Assembly (NCBI GenBank): GCA_013288345.1
Contig: JABDCA010000023.1
Coordinates: forward strand, 1 to 45,133
Length of the DNA: 45,133 nucleotides
From: Bacteroidota bacterium
Lineage (GTDB): Bacteria > Bacteroidota > Bacteroidia > JABEUT01
Direction of reading: 5' to 3'
Part shown: positions 23,096 through 31,869 of the stretch, piece after piece
Position numbering within the stretch: the first letter of the stretch is position 1
Layout: the number at the start of each line of letters is the position of its first letter
Notes under the pieces: model-generated
Told to the model about the DNA's origin: nothing
Databases searched by the model: none
Seen by the model: only the letters and a program-made list of their open reading frames with translations
Program-made: the position numbers and the translations under genes

Positions 23096-24208
23096 ATGAT
23101 AGAAACTAAAGAGATAAAGAAATCGGCTCCAATGAACGACGGCGGAATTACAACACAAATGTTTACTTACGATCATGAAGAAGTACTCTTTTGTAATGAT
23201 AATGCCACCGGCTTAAAAGCTATAATAGCTATACACAATACTGTCCTTGGCCCTAGCCTTGGCGGTTGCCGTATTTGGAAATACAATAACGAACAGGAAG
23301 CCCTGAACGACGTATTACGCCTTTCGCGTGGTATGACTTATAAGGCTTCGGTTGCAGGCTTAAACCTGGGTGGTGGGAAATCGGTTATTATGGGCGATGC
23401 CAAATCAATTAAGTCAGAAGCCTTTATGAGGCGCTTTGGCCGTTTTGTAGATGATTTGGGTGGCAAGTACATTACTGCGGAAGATGTTGGTTCGACCAGC
23501 CGCGACATGGAATATATTAAAATGGAAACCAACCATGTTACCGGAATTCCGGAATCAATGGGTGGCAGTGGCGATCCGTCGCCTGTTACTGCTTATGGCG
23601 TATTGCTTGGTATGAAAGCCGCAGCAAACGAACGTTGGGGCAGCGATAGCCTGAAGGGCAAAAAAGTATCAGTACAGGGTATTGGTAATGTTGGTGAGCA
23701 TTTAGTTAAGCACTTAGCCGACGAAGGCGCAAAGATTTATATTACCGATATTAACCAGGAGAAACTGAAAGAAGTAGCTTCCAAGTACAAAGCCGAGGTA
23801 GTTGCATTGGATGCTATATATGATATTGACGTAGATATTTACGCACCCTGCGCTTTAGGTGCAACCGTAAATAACGATACCCTTAACAAGCTTAAATGCT
23901 CTATTATTGCAGGTTCTGCCAACAACCAGTTGGCCGATGAAAAAGTACAAGGCGAAGAATTAGTAAAACGTGGAATTATATACGCTCCTGATTTTGTAAT
24001 TAACTCAGGCGGGCTTATTAACGTGTATGCTGAATTGGGTGGCGCTTACAACAAAACCCGCGCTATGCAGCATGCCGATAAAATTTACGACATAACCAAA
24101 TCGATATTTGCATTAGCAAAAGCAGAGAACATCCCCACCTATCTTGCCGCTAACAAAGTTGCTGAAAAGCGCATTGAGGCTATTGGCAGGGTAAAACTGA
24201 ATCACTGA
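23096..24208 (+). CDS. Leucine-type (Glu/Leu/Phe/Val) dehydrogenase
   Basis: This NAD-dependent cytoplasmic enzyme oxidatively deaminates branched-chain amino acids to the 2-oxo acids, or runs in reverse. The 370-residue product has the catalytic domain with LGGCRIWKY, lysines Lys83 (MTYKASVAGLNLGG) and Lys95 (GGGKSVI), and GSGDPSPVTAYGVLLG. The Rossmann domain has GIGNVGEHLVKHL, and the C-terminal helix region includes APDFVINSGGLINVYAEL. The length and the GGGKS context favour leucine dehydrogenase over glutamate dehydrogenase. It has its own promoter and is followed 48 bases later by nusB, a neighbourhood often seen in Bacteroidota. Confidence 0.94.
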   Translation: MIETKEIKKSAPMNDGGITTQMFTYDHEEVLFCNDNATGLKAIIAIHNTVLGPSLGGCRIWKYNNEQEALNDVLRLSRGMTYKASVAGLNLGGGKSVIMGDAKSIKSEAFMRRFGRFVDDLGGKYITAEDVGSTSRDMEYIKMETNHVTGIPESMGGSGDPSPVTAYGVLLGMKAAANERWGSDSLKGKKVSVQGIGNVGEHLVKHLADEGAKIYITDINQEKLKEVASKYKAEVVALDAIYDIDVDIYAPCALGATVNNDTLNKLKCSIIAGSANNQLADEKVQGEELVKRGIIYAPDFVINSGGLINVYAELGGAYNKTRAMQHADKIYDITKSIFALAKAENIPTYLAANKVAEKRIEAIGRVKLNH

Positions 24209-24256
24209 TAAATACACAATTGACAAACAGGCATAGTTTTAAAACGTTCTTTATTT

Positions 24257-25198
24257 ATGCTTAACAGACGCTACTTGCGCATCAAGGTACTGCAAACTCT
24301 CTATTCATTCTTTCAGGATGATGAGAAGAATATGAATGCCCGTGAAAGGGAACTACTTACCAGTATCGATAAGATATATGAATTGTATATTTATCTTTTC
24401 CTGCTACTTAAAGAAATCCGCAATAGCGGTGACCGCCTTACGGAAGACCGCAGAAAGAAAATGCTCCCAACCTCGGAAGACATTAACCCTAACCTAAGGT
24501 TTTTAAACAACAAGGTTTTAAAGGCTATTGAATATTCTACGGCATTAGCCAAAGAAAAGAATGCCCGCAAAATTGGCTGGGTAGCCGATGAAGACAGCAC
24601 CATAAAGAAATTTTACCAAATCATAGTTGCATCGCCCGAATACGTGGCATACATGGCCACAGAAGAAAGCACGTTCGAAGGTGATAAGAACCTTATCATT
24701 ACACTTTACAAAAAGTACTTATCTGAAAACGAGGAGTTGAAGCAACACCTGGTTGAAAAGAACATACATTGGGCTAGTGATTATATGCTTGCTAACATTT
24801 GCCTTGTTAAGACCCTTGAAAGCCTTACTGAGGGAGCCGAACTTGAACTTATGCCCTTATATAAAGCAGAAGAAGACGAGGACTTTATGCTGGAGCTTTT
24901 CAGAAAGACAATATTGGATGATACTACTAACCTTGCCCTTATTGGCGATAAAATTGCCAACTGGGAACCGGAACGTATTGCATCAATGGACCTGTTGCTT
25001 ATGAAAATGGCCATTACCGAAGTAATGAACTTTTCGGGCATACCGGTAAAGGTTACCCTTAACGAATACATAGAAATATCGAAACTGTTTAGCTCACCTA
25101 AGAGCAATACATTTATAAACGGCATACTCGATGCCATAGTAAAGGATTTACGCAGCCAAAACAAAGTAGTTAAGGTCGGCAGAGGGCTAATTGAGTAA
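24257..25198 (+). CDS. nusB: Transcription antitermination factor NusB (long Bacteroidota form)
   Basis: NusB joins NusE (ribosomal protein S10) on boxA RNA to support antitermination on rRNA operons. The 313-residue product is about twice the length of the E. coli protein, as usual in Bacteroidota. The N-terminus MLNRRYLRIKVLQTLYSFF is the NusB helix 1 motif and the conserved NusB domain is at the C-terminus (about 225-300), with WEPERIASMDLLLMKMAITE, IPVKVTLNEYIEISKLFSS and TFINGILDAI. The central insertion is helical and charged. The gene follows the dehydrogenase and ends 11 bases from a convergent gene. Confidence 0.95.
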   Translation: MLNRRYLRIKVLQTLYSFFQDDEKNMNARERELLTSIDKIYELYIYLFLLLKEIRNSGDRLTEDRRKKMLPTSEDINPNLRFLNNKVLKAIEYSTALAKEKNARKIGWVADEDSTIKKFYQIIVASPEYVAYMATEESTFEGDKNLIITLYKKYLSENEELKQHLVEKNIHWASDYMLANICLVKTLESLTEGAELELMPLYKAEEDEDFMLELFRKTILDDTTNLALIGDKIANWEPERIASMDLLLMKMAITEVMNFSGIPVKVTLNEYIEISKLFSSPKSNTFINGILDAIVKDLRSQNKVVKVGRGLIE

Positions 25199-25209
25199 GA
25201 GGCAAAGTT

Positions 25210-25938
25210 TTATTGCTTGTATTGATGTTCATCGCTTTCATCATCGCTAAATACCAGCATAAATAATCTATACTGACCTATATTAACCTCTTGTTCAAGT
25301 TTTTCTTTCAAAAAAGGGAATTCCTCAGCCTCTTTTTCTATAGTCGTATTAGCTATCAGTTTTTCAAACTTCACTATACATTCATTGGCTGATCGACTGC
25401 AATAAGTTATCCATAATTCACCTCGCTTTCTCCCTTCAGGGTCGTATGATAACCAGTAATGCTCACAAGTTCCGTCAGGAAGTGCATATCTGATTTGACC
25501 ACCAAGTATGGCCATTGGAACCCTCTTCGCTTCTTTTATAACTTCAATAAAATCTTCCTGCTTCCAACCAAACTCATTACCACTTCTTATAGCTTTTTCC
25601 CTAATCGATTCTGGAAGCCTTCTTATTTTTCTAGTATAATTATCTTCTGTAAAAGGGTTGGCGCTTTTTTTTATTATCTCATCATCAAGCTTTCCATCTA
25701 TAATCCCCTTTTCCAAAAACCTAATGAACAATACTGGGGTTTTAGGATAAGCTTCAACAAATGCAGATACATCAACATTAAACTCCTTACTATATGCTTT
25801 AATAAACTTTATGGTATCACTAACAATAATACCAAAATCCTCATCTTTTTTTAACAGGTAAGTAGTTTCATCACTATCGTTTAAGTTAAGTGTTTTAATG
25901 ATAAATGTTCTTAATTTTTCAAAAGGTTCAATATCCAT
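25210..25938 (-). CDS. Uncharacterised cytoplasmic protein
   Basis: I do not recognise this 242-residue protein. It has no signal peptide or TM helix. The N-terminal third is helical and acidic (IVSDTIKFIKAYSKEFNVDV), loosely like DUF1493/ACP-like helices. The central part has FGWKQEDFIEVIKEAKRVPM followed by a beta-rich stretch QIRYALPDGTCEHYWLSYDP and GELWITYCSRS. The tail is strongly acidic (DDESDEHQYKQ). Base composition is more AT-rich than the flanking nusB and dnaE genes, and it interrupts an otherwise housekeeping region in opposite orientation, consistent with later acquisition. Confidence 0.7.
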   Translation of the reverse strand: MDIEPFEKLRTFIIKTLNLNDSDETTYLLKKDEDFGIIVSDTIKFIKAYSKEFNVDVSAFVEAYPKTPVLFIRFLEKGIIDGKLDDEIIKKSANPFTEDNYTRKIRRLPESIREKAIRSGNEFGWKQEDFIEVIKEAKRVPMAILGGQIRYALPDGTCEHYWLSYDPEGRKRGELWITYCSRSANECIVKFEKLIANTTIEKEAEEFPFLKEKLEQEVNIGQYRLFMLVFSDDESDEHQYKQ

Positions 25939-26092
25939 AACACAATTTTAACGATAAATACCCTACCAACATTCAGTTGTTAATATCCCTTCATAATTTC
26001 TTCTTGTACATCTTCTTATTGTAATTCCGTTGGTATAACTTCGCATTCCTTTTTACAAAAAAGAGGAGAAAAAAGCTCAGTAAAGCAACATT

Positions 26093-29000
26093 ATGCCGGA
26101 ATTCAGTCACTTACACGTACATACCAAATACTCTCTTCTCGACGGGGCCTCGCAGGTTTCAAACCTTATGAAGAAGGTGAAGGAGAATGGCATGAAATCG
26201 GTTGCTATTACCGACCATGGCAATATGCTTGGCGTACCTGAATTTGTTGCAGAGGCCGATAAAATGGGCATTATACCTATTGTGGGTTGCGAGTTTTACA
26301 TGGCGCCACGCAGCCGTTTCGATAAAAGCAAAAGCGACAGTGATGATGAGAAGAACTATTACCACCAGTTGCTGCTTGCTAAAAGCCCAACAGGTTACAA
26401 AAACCTGTCGAAGCTTTGTTCATTAGGCTTTATAGAAGGTTATTACTACAAACCCCGTATTGATAAGGAATTATTAAAACAATATAAGGAAGGTCTGATT
26501 GCAACCACATCGTGCCTTGCCAGCGAAATTAGCCGCACCATTATCAGCAGAGGCGAAGATGAAGCCGAAAAGGTATTTAAAGAATACCTGGATATATTTG
26601 GGGAAGACTACTATATAGAGTTGCAGCGCCATGGCATAAAAGAACAAAACATTTGCAACGAGGTTTTAGTTAAGTGGAGCAAAAAATACAATGTAAAAAT
26701 AATTGCCACTAACGATGTACACTATGTAGATGTGCAGGATGCTGAAGCACAGGATATTTTGCTTTGCATACAAACCGGTAAGGATTTTGATGACCCGCGT
26801 CGTATGCGTTTCGACAACGATCAGTTCTTTTTAAAGACCAATGACGAAATGGGCAAGATATTTGCCGATATGCCCGAAGCGCTTGATAACACTGCCGAAA
26901 TTGTATCGAAGATAGAACCTATTAAGTTAAAGCGTGATGTGTTACTCCCTATTTATACATTGCCCGATGGCTTTACCGATGCCGATGAATACCTGAGGTA
27001 TCTTACAGTTAATGGCGCAAAGCGTTTGTATAAAGAGTTTACTGAGGAAGTACAAACCCGTATTGAATTTGAATTGGGTGTAATTAAAAAAATGGGCTTT
27101 GCAGGTTACTTCCTTATTGTACAGGATTTTATTGCCGCTGCCCGCAAATTAGGTGTGTGGGTTGGCCCGGGGCGTGGCTCTGCAGCCAGTTCTATTATTG
27201 CATATTGCACTGGCATTACCAATATTGACCCTATAGGATATAACCTACTCTTTGAGCGTTTCCTTAATCCTGAGCGTATATCTATGCCCGATATAGACAT
27301 TGACTTTGATGATAAAGGGCGCGACAAAGTAATTAGCTATGTAGTAGAAAAATATGGCAAAGACCGCGTAGGGCAAATTGTTACCATTGGTACCATGGCT
27401 GCTAAATCGGCTATTAAGGATGTGGCGCGTACATTAAAAGTTCCGCTTGCCGATGCTACACGCCTTACCAAGCTTATTCCGTTTGGAGCCGAAACATTAG
27501 AAGATGCAATTAGCTCAACCAAGGAACTGTCTGACATAAATAAGGACCCAAACCATCCTTTATCTAAGACCCTTAGGTTGGCCCAGGTGCTTGATGGTAC
27601 TGCAAGGCAAACAGGTATACATGCTGCAGGTGTTATTATTGCGCCAGATGACCTGATAAACTACTTACCTGTTTTCAAACTAAAAGATTCTCCATTGCTT
27701 ATTACCCAGTATGAGGGCAAGTATGTAGAATCGGTTGGTATGTTAAAGATGGACTTTTTAGGATTGAAAACACTCACCATCCTGAAAGATGCCATTGCAT
27801 TGATAAAGAAAAGCAGAGGCATAGAAATAGATATTGATAACATTCCGCTCGACGATAAGAAGACCTACGAAATGTTCCAGCGTGGCGAAATGGTTGGTAT
27901 ATTCCAGTTTGAGTCGCAGGGAATGCAGCAGTACATGAAGGAATTGAAGCCTACAAATATTGAGGACCTTATTGCGATGAACGCTCTGTATCGCCCGGGG
28001 CCAATGGACGATATACCGGCATATATTGCCCGTAAGAACGGAAAAGAAAAACCAAACTACTACCACCCGCTTGCCGAAGCTGTGCTTAAACCGACATTCG
28101 GCGTGATAGTTTACCAGGAACAGGTGATGGTAATATCTCAGGTAATGGCTGATTTTACTAAAGGCCAGGCCGACGTATTGCGTAAAGCAATGGGTAAAAA
28201 AGATATGGTTTTACTGGATAAACAAAAATCAGTTTTTGTGCAAGGCGCTGTTGCAAAGGGCGTGCCCGAAGCTACTGCTACCGAACTATTCGATAAGATG
28301 GCCAAGTTTGGCGGATACGGATTTAACCGTGCCCACGCTGCTGCATATTCGGTACTTGCATACCAAACCGCTTACCTCAAAGCCAATTACATGGCTGAGT
28401 TTATGGCGTCGGTACTAACGAACAGTATGGGTGATATTGAAAAACTAACCTTCTTTATAGATGAGTGCCGCAACATTGGCCTCACTGTACTTGGCCCTGA
28501 TATCAATAAGAGCGAACACAGCTTTGCTGTAACTGCCAATGGCGAAGTAAGCTTTGGTGTGGGTGCAGTAAAAGGTGTGGGCGAAGCAGCAGTAGGCAGT
28601 ATTGTAGAAGAACGTGAAGCCAACGGCCCGTTTAAAGATGTATATGACCTGATAAGCCGGGTTAACCTGCGTTCAGCCAATAAAAAAACATTCGAAAGCC
28701 TTGTTATGGCAGGTGCTTTTGATGCATTCGGAATAAACAGGGCACAGTATTTTGCAGTAATGGATAACGGTAAAGATACCTTCCTCGAAGCCCTTATTCG
28801 TTATGGTAATGCCCATCAGGATACTTCATCATCGAGCCAGAACAGCTTATTTGGCGAAATGACCAATGATTCTATACCACAGCCAAAGCCACCTGTAGGC
28901 CAGCCATGGAGCAGGCTCGAGCAAATTGCAAAAGAAAAAGATGTGGCAGGGTTTTATATTTCGGGCCATCCACTCGATGATTATAAATTCGACCTCGATA

Positions 29001-29554
29001 ATTTCTGTACGCATTCACTCAGCCAGCTTAGTGATTTGGGCCCATTGCAAAACAAAGAGATTACTATTGCGGGTATGGTGTCAGAAGCATCGCACCGCAC
29101 ATCGCAGGCAGGCAAAGCGTTTGGCAGCTTTACTATTGAAGATACAACGGGTAATTTGCAAATAACACTGTTCAGCGAAAACTATTTAAAGTGGAAACAC
29201 TTTATGGTAGTCGGCACATTTTTACATATTAAAGCCAAAGTACAGCAAAGCTATAGGGGCGATATGATGGAAGTGCGTCCATCGCAACTACAATTATTGG
29301 GCGAGGTACGCGATAAACTGGCAAAGAGCCTGACTATAAAAATACCGCTCAACCTGGTATCGGAAGATATTGTAAAAAGCATTTTGACCATTACAAACAC
29401 CTACCCCGGTAAATGCAACTTAAAGGTAACACTTATAGATGCCGATGAGAACATGAGTGTGGAGCTTATTTCGAAAAAGATAAAACTAAACCTGAGTAAC
29501 GAACTTATACATGAGCTTGATACTATGGGGACTGTGAGTTACAAGCTGAATTAA
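26093..29554 (+). CDS. dnaE: DNA polymerase III alpha subunit DnaE
   Basis: DnaE is the replicative C-family DNA polymerase. The 1153-residue protein opens with the PHP domain (FSHLHVHTKYSLLDGAS, VAITDHGNML, ATNDVHYV), whose metal ligands look intact. The polymerase palm carries Asp400 and Asp402 (MPDIDIDFDD) and the third aspartate at 554 (KMDFLGLKTL), matching the E. coli trio at 401, 403 and 555. FERFLNPERISMP, NALYRPGPMDDIP and FNRAHAAAYSVLAYQ are classic DnaE signatures. A helix-hairpin-helix region and an OB domain (ITIAGMVSEASHRTS ... GSFTIEDTTG) follow. A degenerate -7 box TAACTTCG lies at 26036-26043. The gene is full length. Confidence 0.98.
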   Translation: MPEFSHLHVHTKYSLLDGASQVSNLMKKVKENGMKSVAITDHGNMLGVPEFVAEADKMGIIPIVGCEFYMAPRSRFDKSKSDSDDEKNYYHQLLLAKSPTGYKNLSKLCSLGFIEGYYYKPRIDKELLKQYKEGLIATTSCLASEISRTIISRGEDEAEKVFKEYLDIFGEDYYIELQRHGIKEQNICNEVLVKWSKKYNVKIIATNDVHYVDVQDAEAQDILLCIQTGKDFDDPRRMRFDNDQFFLKTNDEMGKIFADMPEALDNTAEIVSKIEPIKLKRDVLLPIYTLPDGFTDADEYLRYLTVNGAKRLYKEFTEEVQTRIEFELGVIKKMGFAGYFLIVQDFIAAARKLGVWVGPGRGSAASSIIAYCTGITNIDPIGYNLLFERFLNPERISMPDIDIDFDDKGRDKVISYVVEKYGKDRVGQIVTIGTMAAKSAIKDVARTLKVPLADATRLTKLIPFGAETLEDAISSTKELSDINKDPNHPLSKTLRLAQVLDGTARQTGIHAAGVIIAPDDLINYLPVFKLKDSPLLITQYEGKYVESVGMLKMDFLGLKTLTILKDAIALIKKSRGIEIDIDNIPLDDKKTYEMFQRGEMVGIFQFESQGMQQYMKELKPTNIEDLIAMNALYRPGPMDDIPAYIARKNGKEKPNYYHPLAEAVLKPTFGVIVYQEQVMVISQVMADFTKGQADVLRKAMGKKDMVLLDKQKSVFVQGAVAKGVPEATATELFDKMAKFGGYGFNRAHAAAYSVLAYQTAYLKANYMAEFMASVLTNSMGDIEKLTFFIDECRNIGLTVLGPDINKSEHSFAVTANGEVSFGVGAVKGVGEAAVGSIVEEREANGPFKDVYDLISRVNLRSANKKTFESLVMAGAFDAFGINRAQYFAVMDNGKDTFLEALIRYGNAHQDTSSSSQNSLFGEMTNDSIPQPKPPVGQPWSRLEQIAKEKDVAGFYISGHPLDDYKFDLDNFCTHSLSQLSDLGPLQNKEITIAGMVSEASHRTSQAGKAFGSFTIEDTTGNLQITLFSENYLKWKHFMVVGTFLHIKAKVQQSYRGDMMEVRPSQLQLLGEVRDKLAKSLTIKIPLNLVSEDIVKSILTITNTYPGKCNLKVTLIDADENMSVELISKKIKLNLSNELIHELDTMGTVSYKLN

Positions 29555-29725
29555 GAAGCCCCACCTTACCTCCCCAAAGGGGAGGAAAACAACACTACAT
29601 CTTATACACTACCCTATACCTTTGGTATTCATGTTGTAATTTCAAATAAATTATTATTTTCGCATAACACTTTAAACCACTTTTTCGAAAAGGACATCTT
29701 TAAAACCGCTTAACAAACCATTATT
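29555..29725. repeat. Spacer with CCTCCCC-AAA-GGGGAGG hairpin
   Basis: Fifteen bases after the dnaE stop lies a perfect 7-bp hairpin CCTCCCCAAAGGGGAGG (29569-29585) inside a CCCCACCTTACCTCCCC-type sequence widespread in Bacteroidota spacers. It lacks a following T-tract on the plus strand, so it is a repeat more than a canonical terminator. The rest holds the promoter of the next gene. Confidence 0.5.
29634..29662 (+). promoter_or_regulatory. Promoter TTG-N18-TATTTTCG for the secreted two-repeat protein
   Basis: TTG at 29634-29636 and TATTTTCG at 29655-29662 (one departure from TAnnTTTG) are separated by 18 bases; the ATG at 29726 is 63 bases further on. Confidence 0.45.
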
Positions 29726-30823
29726 ATGAAAAAAACTATTTTCTTATCTGTAATTGCATTGGCAATTATTGCCTTTACTAACACATCAAATGCAAGGCCG
29801 GCAAAGGCTGCAAGCGGTAACACATTTTCAGCATTAAATGGAAACAAGCTTATAGTAGTGTTACTTGAAAGCGATGATGACTATGTGGCTAAACTTAAGA
29901 AAAAACACGAGGATAAGGAACTTGAAGCCTATAGCAATAGCATTAAAACATATAACGATAACATTCAAGAAATTGCACCGAAATATTTCAACATGGGTCG
30001 CACTATAGAATTTAAAACCCCATCTGAAATTGCAACAATGACAGTTGATGATAGAAACACCTGCTTCTTCTTGTTATATAACAGGGCTATATCATTCGAG
30101 GGAATGAGGGGGCAGGCAACTGATCACGGATGTGATTTTTACAATAAAAGCCAGAAGGACGTTGCAAGGAGCGTAAAAGATTATAAAGAATGTACAACTT
30201 TTGAGTGGCTTGACCCAAAATACAAAGGGGAAGATGATAACCGTATGCTTACCTTATATATGCCCCGTGGTAATTACGAAGGTTCAGCAGTTACACAAAA
30301 CCTTGCATCATTTGTGCCTACAAAGGCAGAGCTTGTGCTATGCCTTACTCAATTAACTAATACAATGACTGCTAATACAGCATGGACTGGCAAAACAGAC
30401 AGGAAAGCAAGAAAAGAAGAAATGGAGAAAAAGAACAAAGAAAACGTAGCTATTATTCAAAAGAAGACCTTGCTTATTTGCAAAGACAACTTTGAAAGAG
30501 CGGCAACAAATGAAGGTGTTAAAGCAAACTATCCATATCCTTTTAAATTGGTATCGAAAGCTGACTTTGATAATGCTATCCTAACCAAGGATTCCTCCGT
30601 TTGCCTGCTATGGGTAATGCCATTTATGAAGATGCCGAATATGGGATCAGGACAAGTTAAATATGCTCATACTATTATTGATCCTGCTACTTGCAATACA
30701 ATGCTTCAGGTATTTTCGGGCAAGATGGTTATTAATGGCTTTGGCATGGCAGGTTATCAAACCATTAGCGTTGCACAAATGCATGATATTGCTGATGAAA
30801 TGGATAAGGACAGTAAGAAATAG
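29726..30823 (+). CDS. Secreted protein of unknown function with a possible internal duplication
   Basis: I do not recognise this 365-residue protein. A signal peptide (MKKTIFLSVIALAIIAFTNT, cleaved near SNARPAKA) implies export. Two similar alpha/beta halves may be present: the first runs from KLIVVLLESDDDYVAKLKKK to IEFKTPSEIATMTVDDRNTC, the second from TLLICKDNFERAATNEGVKA to FKLVSKADFDNAILTKDSSV. Each starts with a buried strand and ends with a KTPSE/VSKAD strand and a CFFLLYN/CLLWVMP hydrophobic strand. A Lys/Glu helix (about 225-250) joins them. It converges with the GldN-like gene, 11 bases away. Confidence 0.75.
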   Translation: MKKTIFLSVIALAIIAFTNTSNARPAKAASGNTFSALNGNKLIVVLLESDDDYVAKLKKKHEDKELEAYSNSIKTYNDNIQEIAPKYFNMGRTIEFKTPSEIATMTVDDRNTCFFLLYNRAISFEGMRGQATDHGCDFYNKSQKDVARSVKDYKECTTFEWLDPKYKGEDDNRMLTLYMPRGNYEGSAVTQNLASFVPTKAELVLCLTQLTNTMTANTAWTGKTDRKARKEEMEKKNKENVAIIQKKTLLICKDNFERAATNEGVKANYPYPFKLVSKADFDNAILTKDSSVCLLWVMPFMKMPNMGSGQVKYAHTIIDPATCNTMLQVFSGKMVINGFGMAGYQTISVAQMHDIADEMDKDSKK

Positions 30824-30834
30824 TGCTGAACTAA

Positions 30835-31869
30835 TTACCACTCAGTTCCACCCATCCATATGTTGTGTTCAAGGTTGAGCATTATCGACCTGAGCGCCCA
30901 GCTATCCTTTACTTTTGCCATACCATACATGGCACTTTCGTCATTTATTATTTCTGAATAATACCTCCAGAAGAAAACATCATCTAAATTTTTGACATAA
31001 TTGGGTATACCTGTATCTGTCACATTTTCCATTGCCAGATACTTTCTTGCCTGCGGATAAAACACCCAAAACAAACCAACAGTATCTCTATTCCAGTCCT
31101 CCACGTTTTTCATTAAATACCGTGCATTAATAGTGTCCTCCTTAGCCAAATGCCTTTTAACGGCAATAGGGCAAAATCCCAGTATCCGACAATCGAGCAT
31201 ACCATAATCAACATCATAATACCAGTCTTCTTTTATCAAAAAGCCTATTACATTAAAAGTTGATGTATCTATTGGTGTATTAAAAACATCAGCGCTGTCT
31301 CTAAAGCTCTTATCCCAATCTTTATGAACTTTATAGGGCTGTATATGGTGGCTCAAAATTTGTTTATAGAAAACACTAAATAATCTATTATTTGTACCTA
31401 TTGTAGGGTTGTCTTTATTATATAAATACGACCAGGTTCTTTTAGACCAACAAATATTTTTCTCGAATAAATAATAATATTTATAACAACTGTCGACATT
31501 ACGCACCGGTTCATATATAGGAGCGCACAGAAGCTTAGCAGGCCCATCTGGTATAGTAGGCACAGTTCGCTTATACACATAGCCATTCGTATATATTCGT
31601 TGTAAACACAGCTTACCTGCAGTATCCCAAACCGACCACTCCCCTATTTTATTATTGAATTCAAAATTGCCTTCCGCTTTCTTTTTTCCGTTTTTATAAA
31701 AGCATCCATATTTACCATTTAGCATACCATTAGTAACATGGTATTCTGTATTTATCTTATCATCGCTATACTTCTTTACTTCAGTTTGAGAAATGACATA
31801 ATGAGGCAAAGCCATTAAAAGAACAAATACAATAAATACAGATAATTGTTGATTCCTTCTTAGTATCAT
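30835..31869 (-). CDS. MORN-repeat/GldN-like fusion protein
   Basis: GldN (PorN) is a periplasmic partner of GldK in the T9SS outer-membrane ring. The ATG at 31869 is chosen (344 residues): it overlaps the stop of the upstream gene as ATGA and begins a signal peptide (MILRRNQQLSVFIVFVLLMA). Residues 41-95 hold two or three MORN/YwqK-type repeats (YHVTNGMLNGKYGCFYKNGK, KAEGNFEFNNKIGEWSVWDT). Residues 133-344 follow GldN block by block: ICWSKRTW, LFSVFYKQILSHHIQPY, FLIKEDWYYDVDYGMLDCRI, LGFCPIAVK, LFWVFYPQARKYLA, NLDDVFFWRYYSEIINDESA and LNLEHNIW. It has no GldL or GldM beside it, so it is a paralogue outside the core gldKLMN operon. The match is from memory of the family but spans the whole domain. 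Confidence 0.85.
   Translation of the reverse strand: MILRRNQQLSVFIVFVLLMALPHYVISQTEVKKYSDDKINTEYHVTNGMLNGKYGCFYKNGKKKAEGNFEFNNKIGEWSVWDTAGKLCLQRIYTNGYVYKRTVPTIPDGPAKLLCAPIYEPVRNVDSCYKYYYLFEKNICWSKRTWSYLYNKDNPTIGTNNRLFSVFYKQILSHHIQPYKVHKDWDKSFRDSADVFNTPIDTSTFNVIGFLIKEDWYYDVDYGMLDCRILGFCPIAVKRHLAKEDTINARYLMKNVEDWNRDTVGLFWVFYPQARKYLAMENVTDTGIPNYVKNLDDVFFWRYYSEIINDESAMYGMAKVKDSWALRSIMLNLEHNIWMGGTEW

Noticed and set aside
29569..29585. Hairpin after dnaE considered as its terminator
   Set aside because: There is no T-tract on the coding strand and the sequence resembles a common spacer repeat, so it is listed as a repeat only.
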